Shown here in pieces: positions 7,913 through 15,624 of a DNA stretch of 64,000 bases. How positions within the stretch are numbered: the first letter of the stretch is position 1; every line of letters begins with the position of its first letter. The stretch comes from Planctomycetota bacterium. GTDB taxonomy: Bacteria > Planctomycetota > GCA-002687715 > DRQF01. The stretch spans positions 113,933 through 177,932 of the forward strand of contig JACKGY010000011.1 in assembly GCA_020639295.1 (NCBI GenBank), read 5' to 3'. The notes below the pieces were generated by a model. That model saw only the letters and a program-made list of their open reading frames with translations, had not been told where the DNA came from and made no database searches. A program made the translations under genes and the position numbers.

Positions 7913-8003
7913 GCGAAGTCAAGGGCTTACACAACTTCGGGTCACGGCGCGGCGTGGGGAGTTCTAATTGTCGTCGATGGGGAGAAGTAATTGTCGCTGA
8001 GCA

Positions 8004-8865
8004 GCCTCTCGCCGAGCGGGATGATGTGGTCTGTGCACTCGCGGCGGATGCTGCCGATCACGCGCTCGACGAAGGGGTTCTGCCAGGGCGACTTCCTGGC
8101 GCTGACGACCTGCCTGATGCCCATCGACTTGATTGCCCGCTTGAAGGTGTCGCCATAAATGGCGTCGCGGTCGCGGTGGAGGAAGCGCGGCTCTTCTCCG
8201 CCGGGGAAGCTCTCGCGGATCTGGTTGGCGGTCCACTCGGCTGTAGGGTTCGTGGTGACGTTGACGTGCTGGATGCGACGCCGGTCATGCGAGAGCACGA
8301 CGAAGACGTAGAGCACCTTGAAAGTCAGGGTCGGCAGGGTAAAGAAGTCGCAGGCCGCGGCTTCGCTCATGTGGTTCTTGAGGAATGCGCGCCAGCTCTG
8401 TCGCTTCCGTTCGCTGGGTGGCCTCTTCACCATGTACTTCGCCACGGTCGTCTCGCCGACATCGTGACCGAGGAGGGCGAGCTCGTTGGCGATGTGCGGC
8501 GCACCCCAGGTCGCATTCTCCTGGCTCAACTTCCGGATGAGGTGAATGAGCTTCATCGATATCGGTGGCCGGCCCGGTCTCCGACGCTCGTGACTCCGCT
8601 TGGCCCAGAAGCGCGCGAAGCCTTCGCGATGCCAGCGGACGACGGTCTCGGGCTTCACGATGACGAGGTTGTCCTTCCAGTCCTTGAAGACCTCCTTCAT
8701 GAAGGCCCAGAAGGAGCGGTCCTCGTCCTCGATCCTGGGTCGCTTGGTCGTGCGCTTCATGACGGCGAGCTGTTGCCGGAGCATGACGTTCTCGAGCGCG
8801 AGGCGCGTGCGGTCGGCAGTCAGGGCCTCCAGGAGGGCCAGGAGGTGGGAGATCAGGTTCAGCAT
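8004..8865 (-). pseudogene. N-terminal piece of an IS3-type (rve) transposase split by IS21
   Basis: Begins MLNLISHLLALLEALTADRT with a leucine-rich coiled coil, then a helix-turn-helix and the rve core. The triad is visible as D in AACDFFTL, D in LHRDRDAIYG and E in PFVERVIGSIRREC. Codons after LGERL are IS21 sequence, giving an abnormal tail (SDNYFSPSTT). A more diverged copy lacking its N-terminus is at 23645-24447. With the C-terminal piece at 5467-5291 it would make a full-length protein of about 350 aa. Confidence 0.85.
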
Positions 8866-9005
8866 CGCCCGATCCTGTGCAAGGAGGAGTCTCGCCGAAA
8901 GCGCTCCAAGAATCAGTCGGTGGAGCGTGCTGTAAGACCCCGGGCTGAGGGAACTTGCGCCGCGACTCCGGGATAGGTTGTCGGCGATTTCGAGTCCGCC
9001 ATTGA

Positions 9006-9026
9006 ATGACTACGTCATTGGCGTAG
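9006..9026. promoter_or_regulatory. Candidate operator before the BrnT-like toxin
   Basis: Two overlapping inverted repeats lie 9-29 nt before the toxin start: ATGAC-TAC-GTCAT (9006-9018) and CTACG-n7-CGTAG (9010-9026). Toxin-antitoxin operons are normally repressed by their DNA-binding antitoxin, so this is a reasonable binding site for the product of 9322. It is inferred only from symmetry and position. Confidence 0.4.
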
Positions 9027-9034
9027 ACTGGTCG

Positions 9035-9325
9035 ATGGCTTTCGAGTGGGACGAACAGAAGAACCTCCTGAACCAGGAGAAGCACGGCGTCTCCTTCGAA
9101 GAGGCGCGGGAAGTCTTCCGGTCAGATGTGGCCGCGCTCGAGATCTTCGACGTCGAGCACTCCGCGACCGAAGAGAGGTTCATCACGATCGGGCCGATCA
9201 AGAAGGGCCTGGTCATGGTCGTCTGGACGGAGCGCGACGAGGACGTCGTGCGGATCATCTCGGCGCGTTGGGCCACGAGAGCTGAAGCAGATCGTTACCG
9301 CCTCGCGACTGAGGACGAGAAATGA
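9035..9325 (+). CDS. BrnT-like toxin (RNase-type) of a toxin-antitoxin pair
   Basis: 96 aa with the BrnT pattern: FEWDEQKNLLNQEKHGVSFEE at the N-terminus, a central RFITIGPIKKGLVMVVWTE strand region and the end VRIISARWATRAEADRY. In the family this small fold acts as a ribonuclease that stops growth. The start at 9035 (MAFEWDE) was chosen over 8978 because BrnT proteins begin with this motif. Its stop overlaps the antitoxin start (ATGA), so the two are coupled. The partner is an XRE-type helix-turn-helix rather than a BrnA ribbon-helix-helix. Confidence 0.82.
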   Translation: MAFEWDEQKNLLNQEKHGVSFEEAREVFRSDVAALEIFDVEHSATEERFITIGPIKKGLVMVVWTERDEDVVRIISARWATRAEADRYRLATEDEK

Positions 9326-9615
9326 GCAAGGACATTCGAGAACTGAGCGACGCCGACTTCGAGGCCTCGATTCCCGCGCGGGTCCGCAGGCGCCTGATCC
9401 AGGGAAAGTTCGAGTCGGGGGCTGACTTCGTTGCCTTGCGTCGATTCGTTCGCCTGACGCAGGAGGAGTTCGCCCGGGCATTGGGCATCAGCGTGCACAC
9501 GCTCAGGAACTGGGAGCAGGGCCGTCGCTCCCCGGAGGGCCCGGCGTTGGCCCTCCTGAGAATCGCCGCCAAGCACCCGAAGATCATTCGCGAGAACCTG
9601 CAGCCCGCCGCGTGA
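9322..9615 (+). CDS. XRE-type helix-turn-helix antitoxin
   Basis: 97 aa. N-terminal ~45 residues (DIRELSDADFEASIPARVRR) resemble the linker of toxin-neutralising proteins. The C-terminal XRE helix-turn-helix contains RLTQEEFARALGISVHTLRN followed by WEQGRRSPEG, as in NadS/HigA-type antitoxins. It overlaps the toxin gene by 4 nt. It would bind the toxin and repress the promoter near 9006-9026. Confidence 0.85.
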   Translation: MSKDIRELSDADFEASIPARVRRRLIQGKFESGADFVALRRFVRLTQEEFARALGISVHTLRNWEQGRRSPEGPALALLRIAAKHPKIIRENLQPAA

Positions 9616-9692
9616 GAGGACGTCATGGCCCTTCTCCTCGTCTGGAAACGAATTCGATGCGCGGCGCAGTGCTCGCACAGGGAGAAGATGGG

Positions 9693-9962
9693 ATGAGTTC
9701 TTTGGAGCCTAGTGCTGGCGAACGGATCGTTTCCGTTCGACTCACCGAAGACGAACTGGTCGTCGGCCTCGTCGATGGCCGAACGATCAGCGCCCCGTTG
9801 GCATGGTTTCCGCGCCTCCTGCATGCCAGCTCCGAGGAGCGGGAGGACTGGGTCATTGCCGGGGGCGGATTCGGAATCCACTGGCCTCAGATCGACGAGG
9901 ACATCTCGTCCGCCGGCCTGCTCAGAGGGGCACCTGCGCCTGGGGCGCGAGCCACCCGCTGA
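9693..9962 (+). CDS. DUF2442 family protein
   Basis: 89 aa, start MSSLEP behind gggagaagatgg. It is the complete DUF2442 fold: RIVSVRLTEDELVVGLVDGR, PLAWFPRLL, then the hallmark GFGIHWPQIDEDISSAGLLRG. Members often sit beside DUF4160 and toxin-antitoxin genes and are suspected antitoxin or regulatory partners; no DUF4160 gene is recognisable here. The C-terminal part plus its downstream DNA is duplicated as a fragment at 21835-21925. A GTG at 9612 would give a longer, less likely start. Confidence 0.85.
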   Translation: MSSLEPSAGERIVSVRLTEDELVVGLVDGRTISAPLAWFPRLLHASSEEREDWVIAGGGFGIHWPQIDEDISSAGLLRGAPAPGARATR

Positions 9963-9974
9963 TCGCATATGCTC

Positions 9975-10102
9975 TGCGGCATGTTCCGAGACTCCGCGGT
10001 GTGGGATAAGTTCGCGCCAGCGTCCAACTCAGGGAGCCTGAGGCCCAGAAGGCCACCAACCCGACGAAGCCCGCGGTTAACCCCGCGGGCTTCGCTCATT
10101 TC
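9975..10102 (+). repeat. Dispersed repeat with terminator-like hairpin, copy 2
   Basis: Starts directly after the DUF2442 stop. Perfect 12-bp stem CGAAGCCCGCGG (10065-10076) with CCGCGGGCTTCG (10083-10094) and loop TTAACC. The upstream part, including a small GCATATGC..GCGGCATG element, is shared with the copy at 21930. Confidence 0.65.
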
Positions 10103-10526
10103 CAGGGCTACCGTAACCCGCGAAGGGGTGGGGCGATCCGCGCGCCAATCTGAGTGGCGCCGCGCTCTATTTCGACGATGCGGTCGAGGGTGCGAGTGGA
10201 CCCGTGTAGGGTCTCGGCCGGACCCTCGGCCGAACTCTCTTCGCGCTCTCTCCGAGAACGGCGAGCAGGGCGAATCGGTTAACAGATGTCAGCCGCTTCT
10301 ACTGGCGCGAAACACCCGGCGCAGGGGAACACGAGGTGGAGATGTGACCTGACCCCAGTGGCGAGACCACCTGCTATGAGAGGACCAAGTTCTTCGATTC
10401 TTCGTGGTCGTGGTGGTCCTCAGTGCTAGCCCGTATCGCTCACCACATTTACTAGAAAACAGCCGCCAAGCTTGGAAGAGTGGGGTGAAACAACAGATCC
10501 CAGGACTTCCAGCGAGGTGGCTGTAG
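10103..10526. other. Intergenic region before the IS1380-type gene
   Basis: The frame at 10139-10210 ends ANLSGAALYFDDAVEGASGP and a stop, which could be the tail of a lost secreted-protein gene. The rest presumably contains the left end of the IS1380 element, but I could not identify its terminal repeat. No RNA gene was seen. Confidence 0.3.
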
Positions 10527-10849
10527 GTGACAGAGTGTAACGGCGAGCGGGTGACGAGCCGAGGCCCGGGCAGGCGAGAATTCACGGCATCTTTCGACGG
10601 CGGCCAGATCAGCTCGGACGCAGGCGGTTTGCTCCTACACGAGGTCGATCGCCGCCTTTCCCTCTTCGATCGCTTCGCATCTTGCTTCCACGACTACCGA
10701 GATCCGAGCCGGATCGACCACAGCGTCCGCGACCTGGTGGCTCAGCGTGTGATGGCGATTGCGCTCGGCTACGAGGACCTGAACGACCACGACGAGCTCA
10801 GCCGCGATCCGCTTCTGGCCGCCCTGGTCGGGAAGGCTGCATACGGCGC
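10527..10849 (+). pseudogene. N-terminal piece of an IS1380-type transposase split by IS21
   Basis: GTG start. The sequence has IS1380 hallmarks: SFDGGQISSDAGGLLLHEVD, DYRDPSRIDHSVRDLVAQR and IALGYEDLNDHDELSRDPLL. Coding stops matching at GKAAYGA, where the IS21 element begins (10850). The C-terminal piece resumes at 13299. Removing 10850-13298 and one GCGC restores one frame (GKAAYGAISTLNRVEL). Confidence 0.88.
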
Positions 10850-10934
10850 TCCGAAACTGACCCACCCGGCGCTCTGAAACTGACCCACCCCTCCTGGGCT
10901 TGACTGCCGCCTCGGCGGCTGTTCCGAAAGGAGG

Positions 10935-12410
10935 ATGTTGGACATGGAAAGCGTTGTCGCGCTGCGACATAGGGTCATGAGGCAGGGGGTTCCGATCCGC
11001 CAGGTCGCGCGGGAGCTCGGGGTCTCCAGAAACACGGTCAGGCGCTACCTGAGGGGGGAGTTGGAGCCGGGTCAGCGCCGCCCGGCGGCGCGGCCGACTC
11101 CGGTCCGGGACCTGGTCGAGGCCCGGGCGCTCGAGATCCTCGCCGACTCGAAGCTCTGGACGAAGGACAAGCAGAAGCTGACGGCGTCCCTGCTGCATGC
11201 GCTCCTCGTCGGCGAAGGGCTCGCCGTGGGTTACACCACGGTGAAACAGATCTTTCGGGAGTGGAAACGAAGGCGCGCCGAGGTCTTCGTGCCGCTGATC
11301 CACCGCCCCGGCGAGGTGGCCCAGGTCGACTTCTTCGAGGTCTTCGTCCGGGTCCGAGGCGAGCTCTTGAAGGCCTTCCTCTTCGTGCTGCGCCTCATGT
11401 ACTCGGGTCGGGACTTCGCCTGGCTCTACGAGCGTCAGGATCAGGTCGCCTTCCTCGACGGCCATGTCCGGGCCTTCGAGCACCTCGGCGGGATTCCCGA
11501 GCGATTGGTCTACGACAATCTGAAGGCAGCCGTCGCCAGGGTCCTCATGGGCTCGGAGCGTGAGCTCTCCGAGCGTTTCGCTGCGCTGGCTGCGCACTAC
11601 GCATTCGAGCCCTGCTTCGCCCGTCCGCGGACCGGTCACGACAAGGGCGGGGTGGAAGCGAGAGGCGGAGCGATCCGCCGCCAGGAGTTCGTGCCGATTC
11701 CGGAGGGAGATGGCCTCGCGGAGATCAGCGTGAGCCTCATGCAGCGTCTCGATGCCCGCCAGGATCAGGTGCGCAATGCCGAAGGCCGGACCATCGCCGA
11801 GCGCTTCGCGGAGGAGGGACTCATGGAGCTTCCGCCCTTCGCCTTCCGGCCGGTCAAGACCTCGGTCGTGACCGCGAGCTCGCGCTCGATGATCCACCTC
11901 GAGGGGGTAAGGTACTCGGTGCCCTGCGACTGGGCCCGCCTCGCTCTCGTCGCCCACGTCGCCGCTACCGAGGTCGAGATCGTGGGCCCCGACGGCTCGG
12001 CGAAGCATCCTCGTCTTCGCCGCGGCCAGTCCTCGATCGACTACCGCCACTACCTGAAGGAGCTGGCCAGGAAGCCCCAGGCCCTCAGATCCGTGGGCCA
12101 GGAGCTCGTCGCGGCGCTCGGCGAGCCCTTCACGATCGCCTGGGAGCTGCTCGGTCGGCTCCACGGCCCGAAGGAGGGCGCGCGCGCCTTCGCCCAGATC
12201 CTCCGCTTCCTCCAGGACCATGGCCACGAGTTCACGGCGAAGAGGATCGAGCAGGCTCTCGATCTGGGCGAGCCGATCCTCATCGCGCTACGACCCGAGG
12301 CTTCTGCCGGGCCGGAGCCGATCATCGAGATCCCGGCGGCCTTCGCCGGCATCACGGTCGAGACCGCCGCCATCGGCGACTTCGACCGCCTGCTGGAGGT
12401 CGCGTCATGA
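10935..12410 (+). CDS. istA: IstA-like DDE transposase, IS21 element 2
   Basis: 491 aa. Helix-turn-helix VRQVARELGVSRNTVRRYL-like at ~20-40. The catalytic domain lies at ~120-280, with D in EVAQVDFFEV, D in LVYDNLKAAV and E in DKGGVEARGG. The C-terminal VRYSVPCDWA motif is typical of IstA. It is preceded by gaaaggaggatgttgg; ATG at 10935 (MLDMES) or 10944 fits. It belongs to a different IS21 subgroup from element 1. The gene appears intact. Confidence 0.93.
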   Translation: MLDMESVVALRHRVMRQGVPIRQVARELGVSRNTVRRYLRGELEPGQRRPAARPTPVRDLVEARALEILADSKLWTKDKQKLTASLLHALLVGEGLAVGYTTVKQIFREWKRRRAEVFVPLIHRPGEVAQVDFFEVFVRVRGELLKAFLFVLRLMYSGRDFAWLYERQDQVAFLDGHVRAFEHLGGIPERLVYDNLKAAVARVLMGSERELSERFAALAAHYAFEPCFARPRTGHDKGGVEARGGAIRRQEFVPIPEGDGLAEISVSLMQRLDARQDQVRNAEGRTIAERFAEEGLMELPPFAFRPVKTSVVTASSRSMIHLEGVRYSVPCDWARLALVAHVAATEVEIVGPDGSAKHPRLRRGQSSIDYRHYLKELARKPQALRSVGQELVAALGEPFTIAWELLGRLHGPKEGARAFAQILRFLQDHGHEFTAKRIEQALDLGEPILIALRPEASAGPEPIIEIPAAFAGITVETAAIGDFDRLLEVAS

Positions 12411-13168
12411 GTGACCAGCATCTGATCCGGGAGCTGATCGCGGCGCAGGCGAAGCAGCTGAAGATGCCGGGACTCCTGCGCGCGCTCGACGCGACGCTTC
12501 GGCGGGCAAAGGAGGCAGGATCGACTCTCGAGGACTTCCTCCACGAGATCCTCGAAGCGGAGATCCTGTCGCGTACGCAGTCCGCGATAACGGCACGGAT
12601 CCAGGAAGCGAAGTTCCCGGAGACGAAGACGCTCGACCAGTTCGACTTCGGGCGAGCGGAAGGACTCGATCGCGCCGTCATCGCGAGGCTCGCCAAGAGC
12701 CACTGGATCGCGGAGCGCGAAAACGTGATCCTTGCCGGCCCGATCGGGACCGGCAAGACCCATCTCGCCAGCGCGATAGCACTCGAAGCCTGCCGTGCCC
12801 TGCGCCGAGTCCGATTCGTGAGAGCTGCCGACCTCGTCCAGGCCCTGCTCGAGGCCAGGGACCAGCGTAGCCTCGGCCTCATCCAGCGCCGGATCGATCG
12901 GGCCGATCTCCTCGTCCTCGACGAGCTCGGCTTCGTCCCCTTCGATCGGGAAGGAGGCGAGCTGCTCTTCAATCTGCTCGCCCAACGACACGGCAGGAAG
13001 TCCGTGATGATCACCACGAATCTCGCCTTCTCGGAGTGGCCCAAGGTCTTCGGAGGCGACGACAAGCTCACCGCCGCCGTTCTCGATCGGCTGGCGGAGA
13101 GGGCGACCGTCATCACGACCAAAGGCAAGAGCTACAGGACGAGGAGGAAGGGCAAGGAAGACGACTGA
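12407..13168 (+). CDS. istB: IstB-like AAA+ ATPase, IS21 element 2
   Basis: 253 aa, overlapping istA by ATGA. Walker A is LAGPIGTGKTHLA (~117), Walker B is DLLVLDELGFV (~165), and the sensor region is KSVMITTNLAFSEW. The C-terminus ITTKGKSYRTRRK is typical of IstB. The ORF is complete with all ATPase motifs present. Confidence 0.95.
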   Translation: MSDQHLIRELIAAQAKQLKMPGLLRALDATLRRAKEAGSTLEDFLHEILEAEILSRTQSAITARIQEAKFPETKTLDQFDFGRAEGLDRAVIARLAKSHWIAERENVILAGPIGTGKTHLASAIALEACRALRRVRFVRAADLVQALLEARDQRSLGLIQRRIDRADLLVLDELGFVPFDREGGELLFNLLAQRHGRKSVMITTNLAFSEWPKVFGGDDKLTAAVLDRLAERATVITTKGKSYRTRRKGKEDD

Positions 13169-13171
13169 ACG

Positions 13172-13211
13172 CAGGGCAGGGAGCCGGGGGTACCCCCGGC
13201 TCCCTGCCCTG
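13172..13211 (+). terminator. 40-nt perfect palindrome after istB
   Basis: Every base from 13172-13191 pairs with 13192-13211 (centre GGTACC). It lies 3 nt after the istB stop and before the right end of the element. With no U-run it is either a strong hairpin that ends transcription or protects the mRNA, or a cruciform used by the element. It resembles 4-37 and 5544-5572. Confidence 0.65.
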
Positions 13212-13298
13212 ACACCCCATGGACGGGCATCGTCGCCCGGCTATCATGCGGCCCTGGGGTGGGTCAGTTTCAGGCCGCCGGAGTGGGTCAGTTTCTCA

Positions 13299-14341
13299 GC
13301 GCCATAAGCACCCTGAATCGCGTCGAGCTCTCGCGTAGCGGCGAGGCGTCCAAGGACCGCTACCGTCGGATCGAGCTGAGCTCGGATGCCGTCGACGAGC
13401 TTCTGGTGGATCTCTTCGTCGAGTCTCACGCGGACGAGCCCGAGGAGATCATCCTCGACTTCGACGCGACCGACGATCCGATCCACGGCCGTCAGGAAGG
13501 TCGCTTCTTCCACGGTTACTACGACTGCTACTGCTACATGCCGCTCTACATCTTCGCCGGCGATCATCTGCTGTCGGCACGATTGCGCATGAGCAACCAG
13601 GACGGTGCGGCCGGCTCGCTCGAGGAGCTGCAACGCATTGTGGCCCAGCTCCGTACGCGCTGGACGAAGACGAGGATCATCGTCCGCGCCGACTCCGGCT
13701 TCTGCCGCAATGGCTTCCTCGATTGGTGCGAGGAAAACGGGGTCGACTACGTGATCGGCCTTGCTCGCAACGCCCGCCTCGAGTCCGAGCTCGAGGATCA
13801 CCTGCTCGACGCTGAGGACCTCTGCGAGAGCTTCGGCCGCAAGGTCGCGCTCTTCCACTGCTTCAACTGGCGGACGATCGACTCCTGGTCTCGCGAGCGG
13901 CGGGTGATCGGCAAAGCGGAGTGCTCGAGGAAGGGGCGAAACCCACGCTTCATCGTCACCTCGCTTCCTTGCGACGATCACCACGAAGCCGAACGAATCT
14001 ACCGCGACATCTACTGTCAGCGCGGCGAAATGGAGAACCGGATCAAGGAGCAGCAGCTCGACCTCTTTGCCGACCGGACGAGCGCCCACACGATGCAGGC
14101 GAACCAGATCCGCCTCTACTTCTCGTCGATAGCCTACGTCCTCGTCGACGCGCTGCGACGGATCGGGCTGAAGGGGACGGAAGCCGAGCGGGCGCAGTGT
14201 GGCACCATCCGGCTGAAGCTGCTGAAGATCGGCGCTCGGGTCCGGGTGACCTGCCGGCGAATCTGGATCAACATGTCGAGCGCCTGCCCCTACAAGGACA
14301 TCTTCTTCGCCGCCTGGCGGAACATCTGCGCCACGACGTAG
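13299..14341 (+). pseudogene. C-terminal piece of the IS1380-type transposase
   Basis: Resumes with ISTLNRVELSRSG. Catalytic-domain motifs are EIILDFDATDDPIHGRQEG, IIVRADSGFCRNGF and IYCQRGEMENRIKEQQLDLF, so D, D and E are all retained. It ends WRNICATT. The gene is disrupted only by the IS21 element and otherwise has no internal stop. N-terminal piece at 10527-10849. Confidence 0.88.
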
Positions 14342-14921
14342 AGAACCCAACCTCCAATCAGCACGCGCGGAAACGACCTGCGCCCGAGGTCCGCACAGGG
14401 CGTCCCAATACGCCCATTCTCGGCCTCGAGACCCGCTCAGGTCCCCACACTCGCACCGATCTCAGGCGGGACGACCCAGAGTCGACCCTCGGACATCGCA
14501 GATCCCGGGAGTAGACCACCTGCGGATCGGCGTGGTGAGCGAAGCGGGCTAGGGCCGTGCCCCCGAACTCGATCACATCGCACCCATCGGCTCCGGTGCC
14601 TGGCCAATGACGAAGGAGCCAATCAGCTGGGAGACTCTCGTCGCGGCGCTCGATGAACTGCTCGCGCCAAGCCGGCGGGACCGCGGGGCCGAGTCCCCGT
14701 GGCCGTCGGCTTCGAGGGGCCGCATTCGGGCGTTTGCCGAGAGCCGCGGCCGCCGGTCGATCTCGACCAATGACGCCCCGCCGCCGGGGTCGGCCTGGCC
14801 CCTTGGCGAGAGGCGAGGGCCGGGAAGCCAAGGCGCGGTGACCGCTCGGTTGACTTCGATTCGGCGGCCGGGATAAGGTGCGCGCTGACCCCGACGATTC
14901 ACTCTCAATTCGGGACATGGG
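14342..14921. other. Intergenic stretch, right flank of the IS1380 remnant
   Basis: Open frames exist on both strands (for example 14607-14876) but none has a recognisable domain or ribosome site. The far end should hold the promoter of the ECF sigma gene. Nothing else is supportable. Confidence 0.3.
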
Positions 14922-15536
14922 ATGGAACAGGAGGCGCCGCGCGGCGGAGATTCCGAAGAGCTCTCTCCGGACCAGGATGCCCTCGTTCATGACCTCCAGT
15001 CCACGAGCGAGGATGGGCAGAAAAGGGTCTTCGAGTTCCTGTACGGCGAATTGAGAAGACTCGCCCGGCGCTACATGTCCCGGGAGCGGGTCGGTCACAC
15101 GCTCCAGCCGACCGAACTCGTCAACGAGGCCTGCCTGCGGCTGATCTCCGGGACGAAGCTCGAGGACATCACCGAGCGCCGGCTGATGGGCTACGGCGCG
15201 CGGGCGATGCGACAGGTCCTCACCGATCACGCCCGCCGGTCCAATGCCCGGAAACGCGGGGGCGACTGGGGACGAGTCACCCTTCGTGGCGTCGCGGAGT
15301 CCGCGAACGGCAATGATCAGGTCTCCCTGGAGTCGCTCGATCTCGCCCTGGAGCGCCTCGAAGCCGAGGACCCCCACCTCGCCGAACTGACGGAACTCCA
15401 CTACTTCGGCGGCATGACCGGCGAGCAGCTCGCGGCTCAGGTCGGCAAGTCACGGGCGACCGTGAACCGGGAGTTGGGCCTCGCCCGTGCACTGCTTCTC
15501 CGGGAGATCGATCGCATCGAGGCAGATCGAGCGTGA
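14922..15536 (+). CDS. ECF-type RNA polymerase sigma factor
   Basis: 204 aa. Region sigma2 includes VFEFLYGELRRLARRYMSRE and LQPTELVNEACLRL, the signature of the ECF subgroup usually found with Ser/Thr kinases in planctomycetes. Sigma4 contains HYFGGMTGEQLAAQVGKSRATVNREL. It directs polymerase to a small regulon. The next gene, a giant kinase starting 88 nt downstream on the same strand, is the probable partner or regulator. The start ATG lies behind ttcgggacatggg. Confidence 0.9.
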   Translation: MEQEAPRGGDSEELSPDQDALVHDLQSTSEDGQKRVFEFLYGELRRLARRYMSRERVGHTLQPTELVNEACLRLISGTKLEDITERRLMGYGARAMRQVLTDHARRSNARKRGGDWGRVTLRGVAESANGNDQVSLESLDLALERLEAEDPHLAELTELHYFGGMTGEQLAAQVGKSRATVNRELGLARALLLREIDRIEADRA

Positions 15537-15624
15537 AAACCCGGAGACGATCGGCCAGCGACGACGCAGTCGACTCTGGTCGGCTCTTCTGGGCGGCCCG
15601 ATCGATCGCCAGCACGGAAGACTG

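Larger units (their letters stand above)
5468..8003 (-). mobile_element. IS21-family element 1, inserted in an IS3-type transposase gene
   Basis: The ends are TG...CA. Each end carries two 13-bp binding-site-like repeats about 23 bp apart: left TGACGTCAATTAC (5468) and TGACGACAATTAG (5491); right, inverted, CTAATTGTCGTCG (7964) and GTAATTGTCGCTG (7987). It is flanked by GCCTCTTGCC (5458-5467) and GCCTCTCGCC (8004-8013), a 9/10 match that looks like an aged target duplication. It contains istA and istB on the minus strand with an ATGA overlap. Confidence 0.85.
10850..13298 (+). mobile_element. IS21-family element 2, inserted in an IS1380-type transposase gene
   Basis: The ends carry paired 13-bp repeats: GAAACTGACCCAC at 10853 and 10876, and its inverse GTGGGTCAGTTTC at 13259 and 13283. 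The spacing is 23-24 bp, as in element 1. It is flanked by GCGC (10846-10849 and 13299-13302), a plausible 4-bp target duplication. It contains istA and istB with ATGA overlap and then a 40-bp palindrome. Confidence 0.88.

Noticed and set aside
14607..14876. 89-codon ORF upstream of the ECF sigma gene
   Set aside because: No domain, no ribosome site, and a competing frame on the opposite strand.
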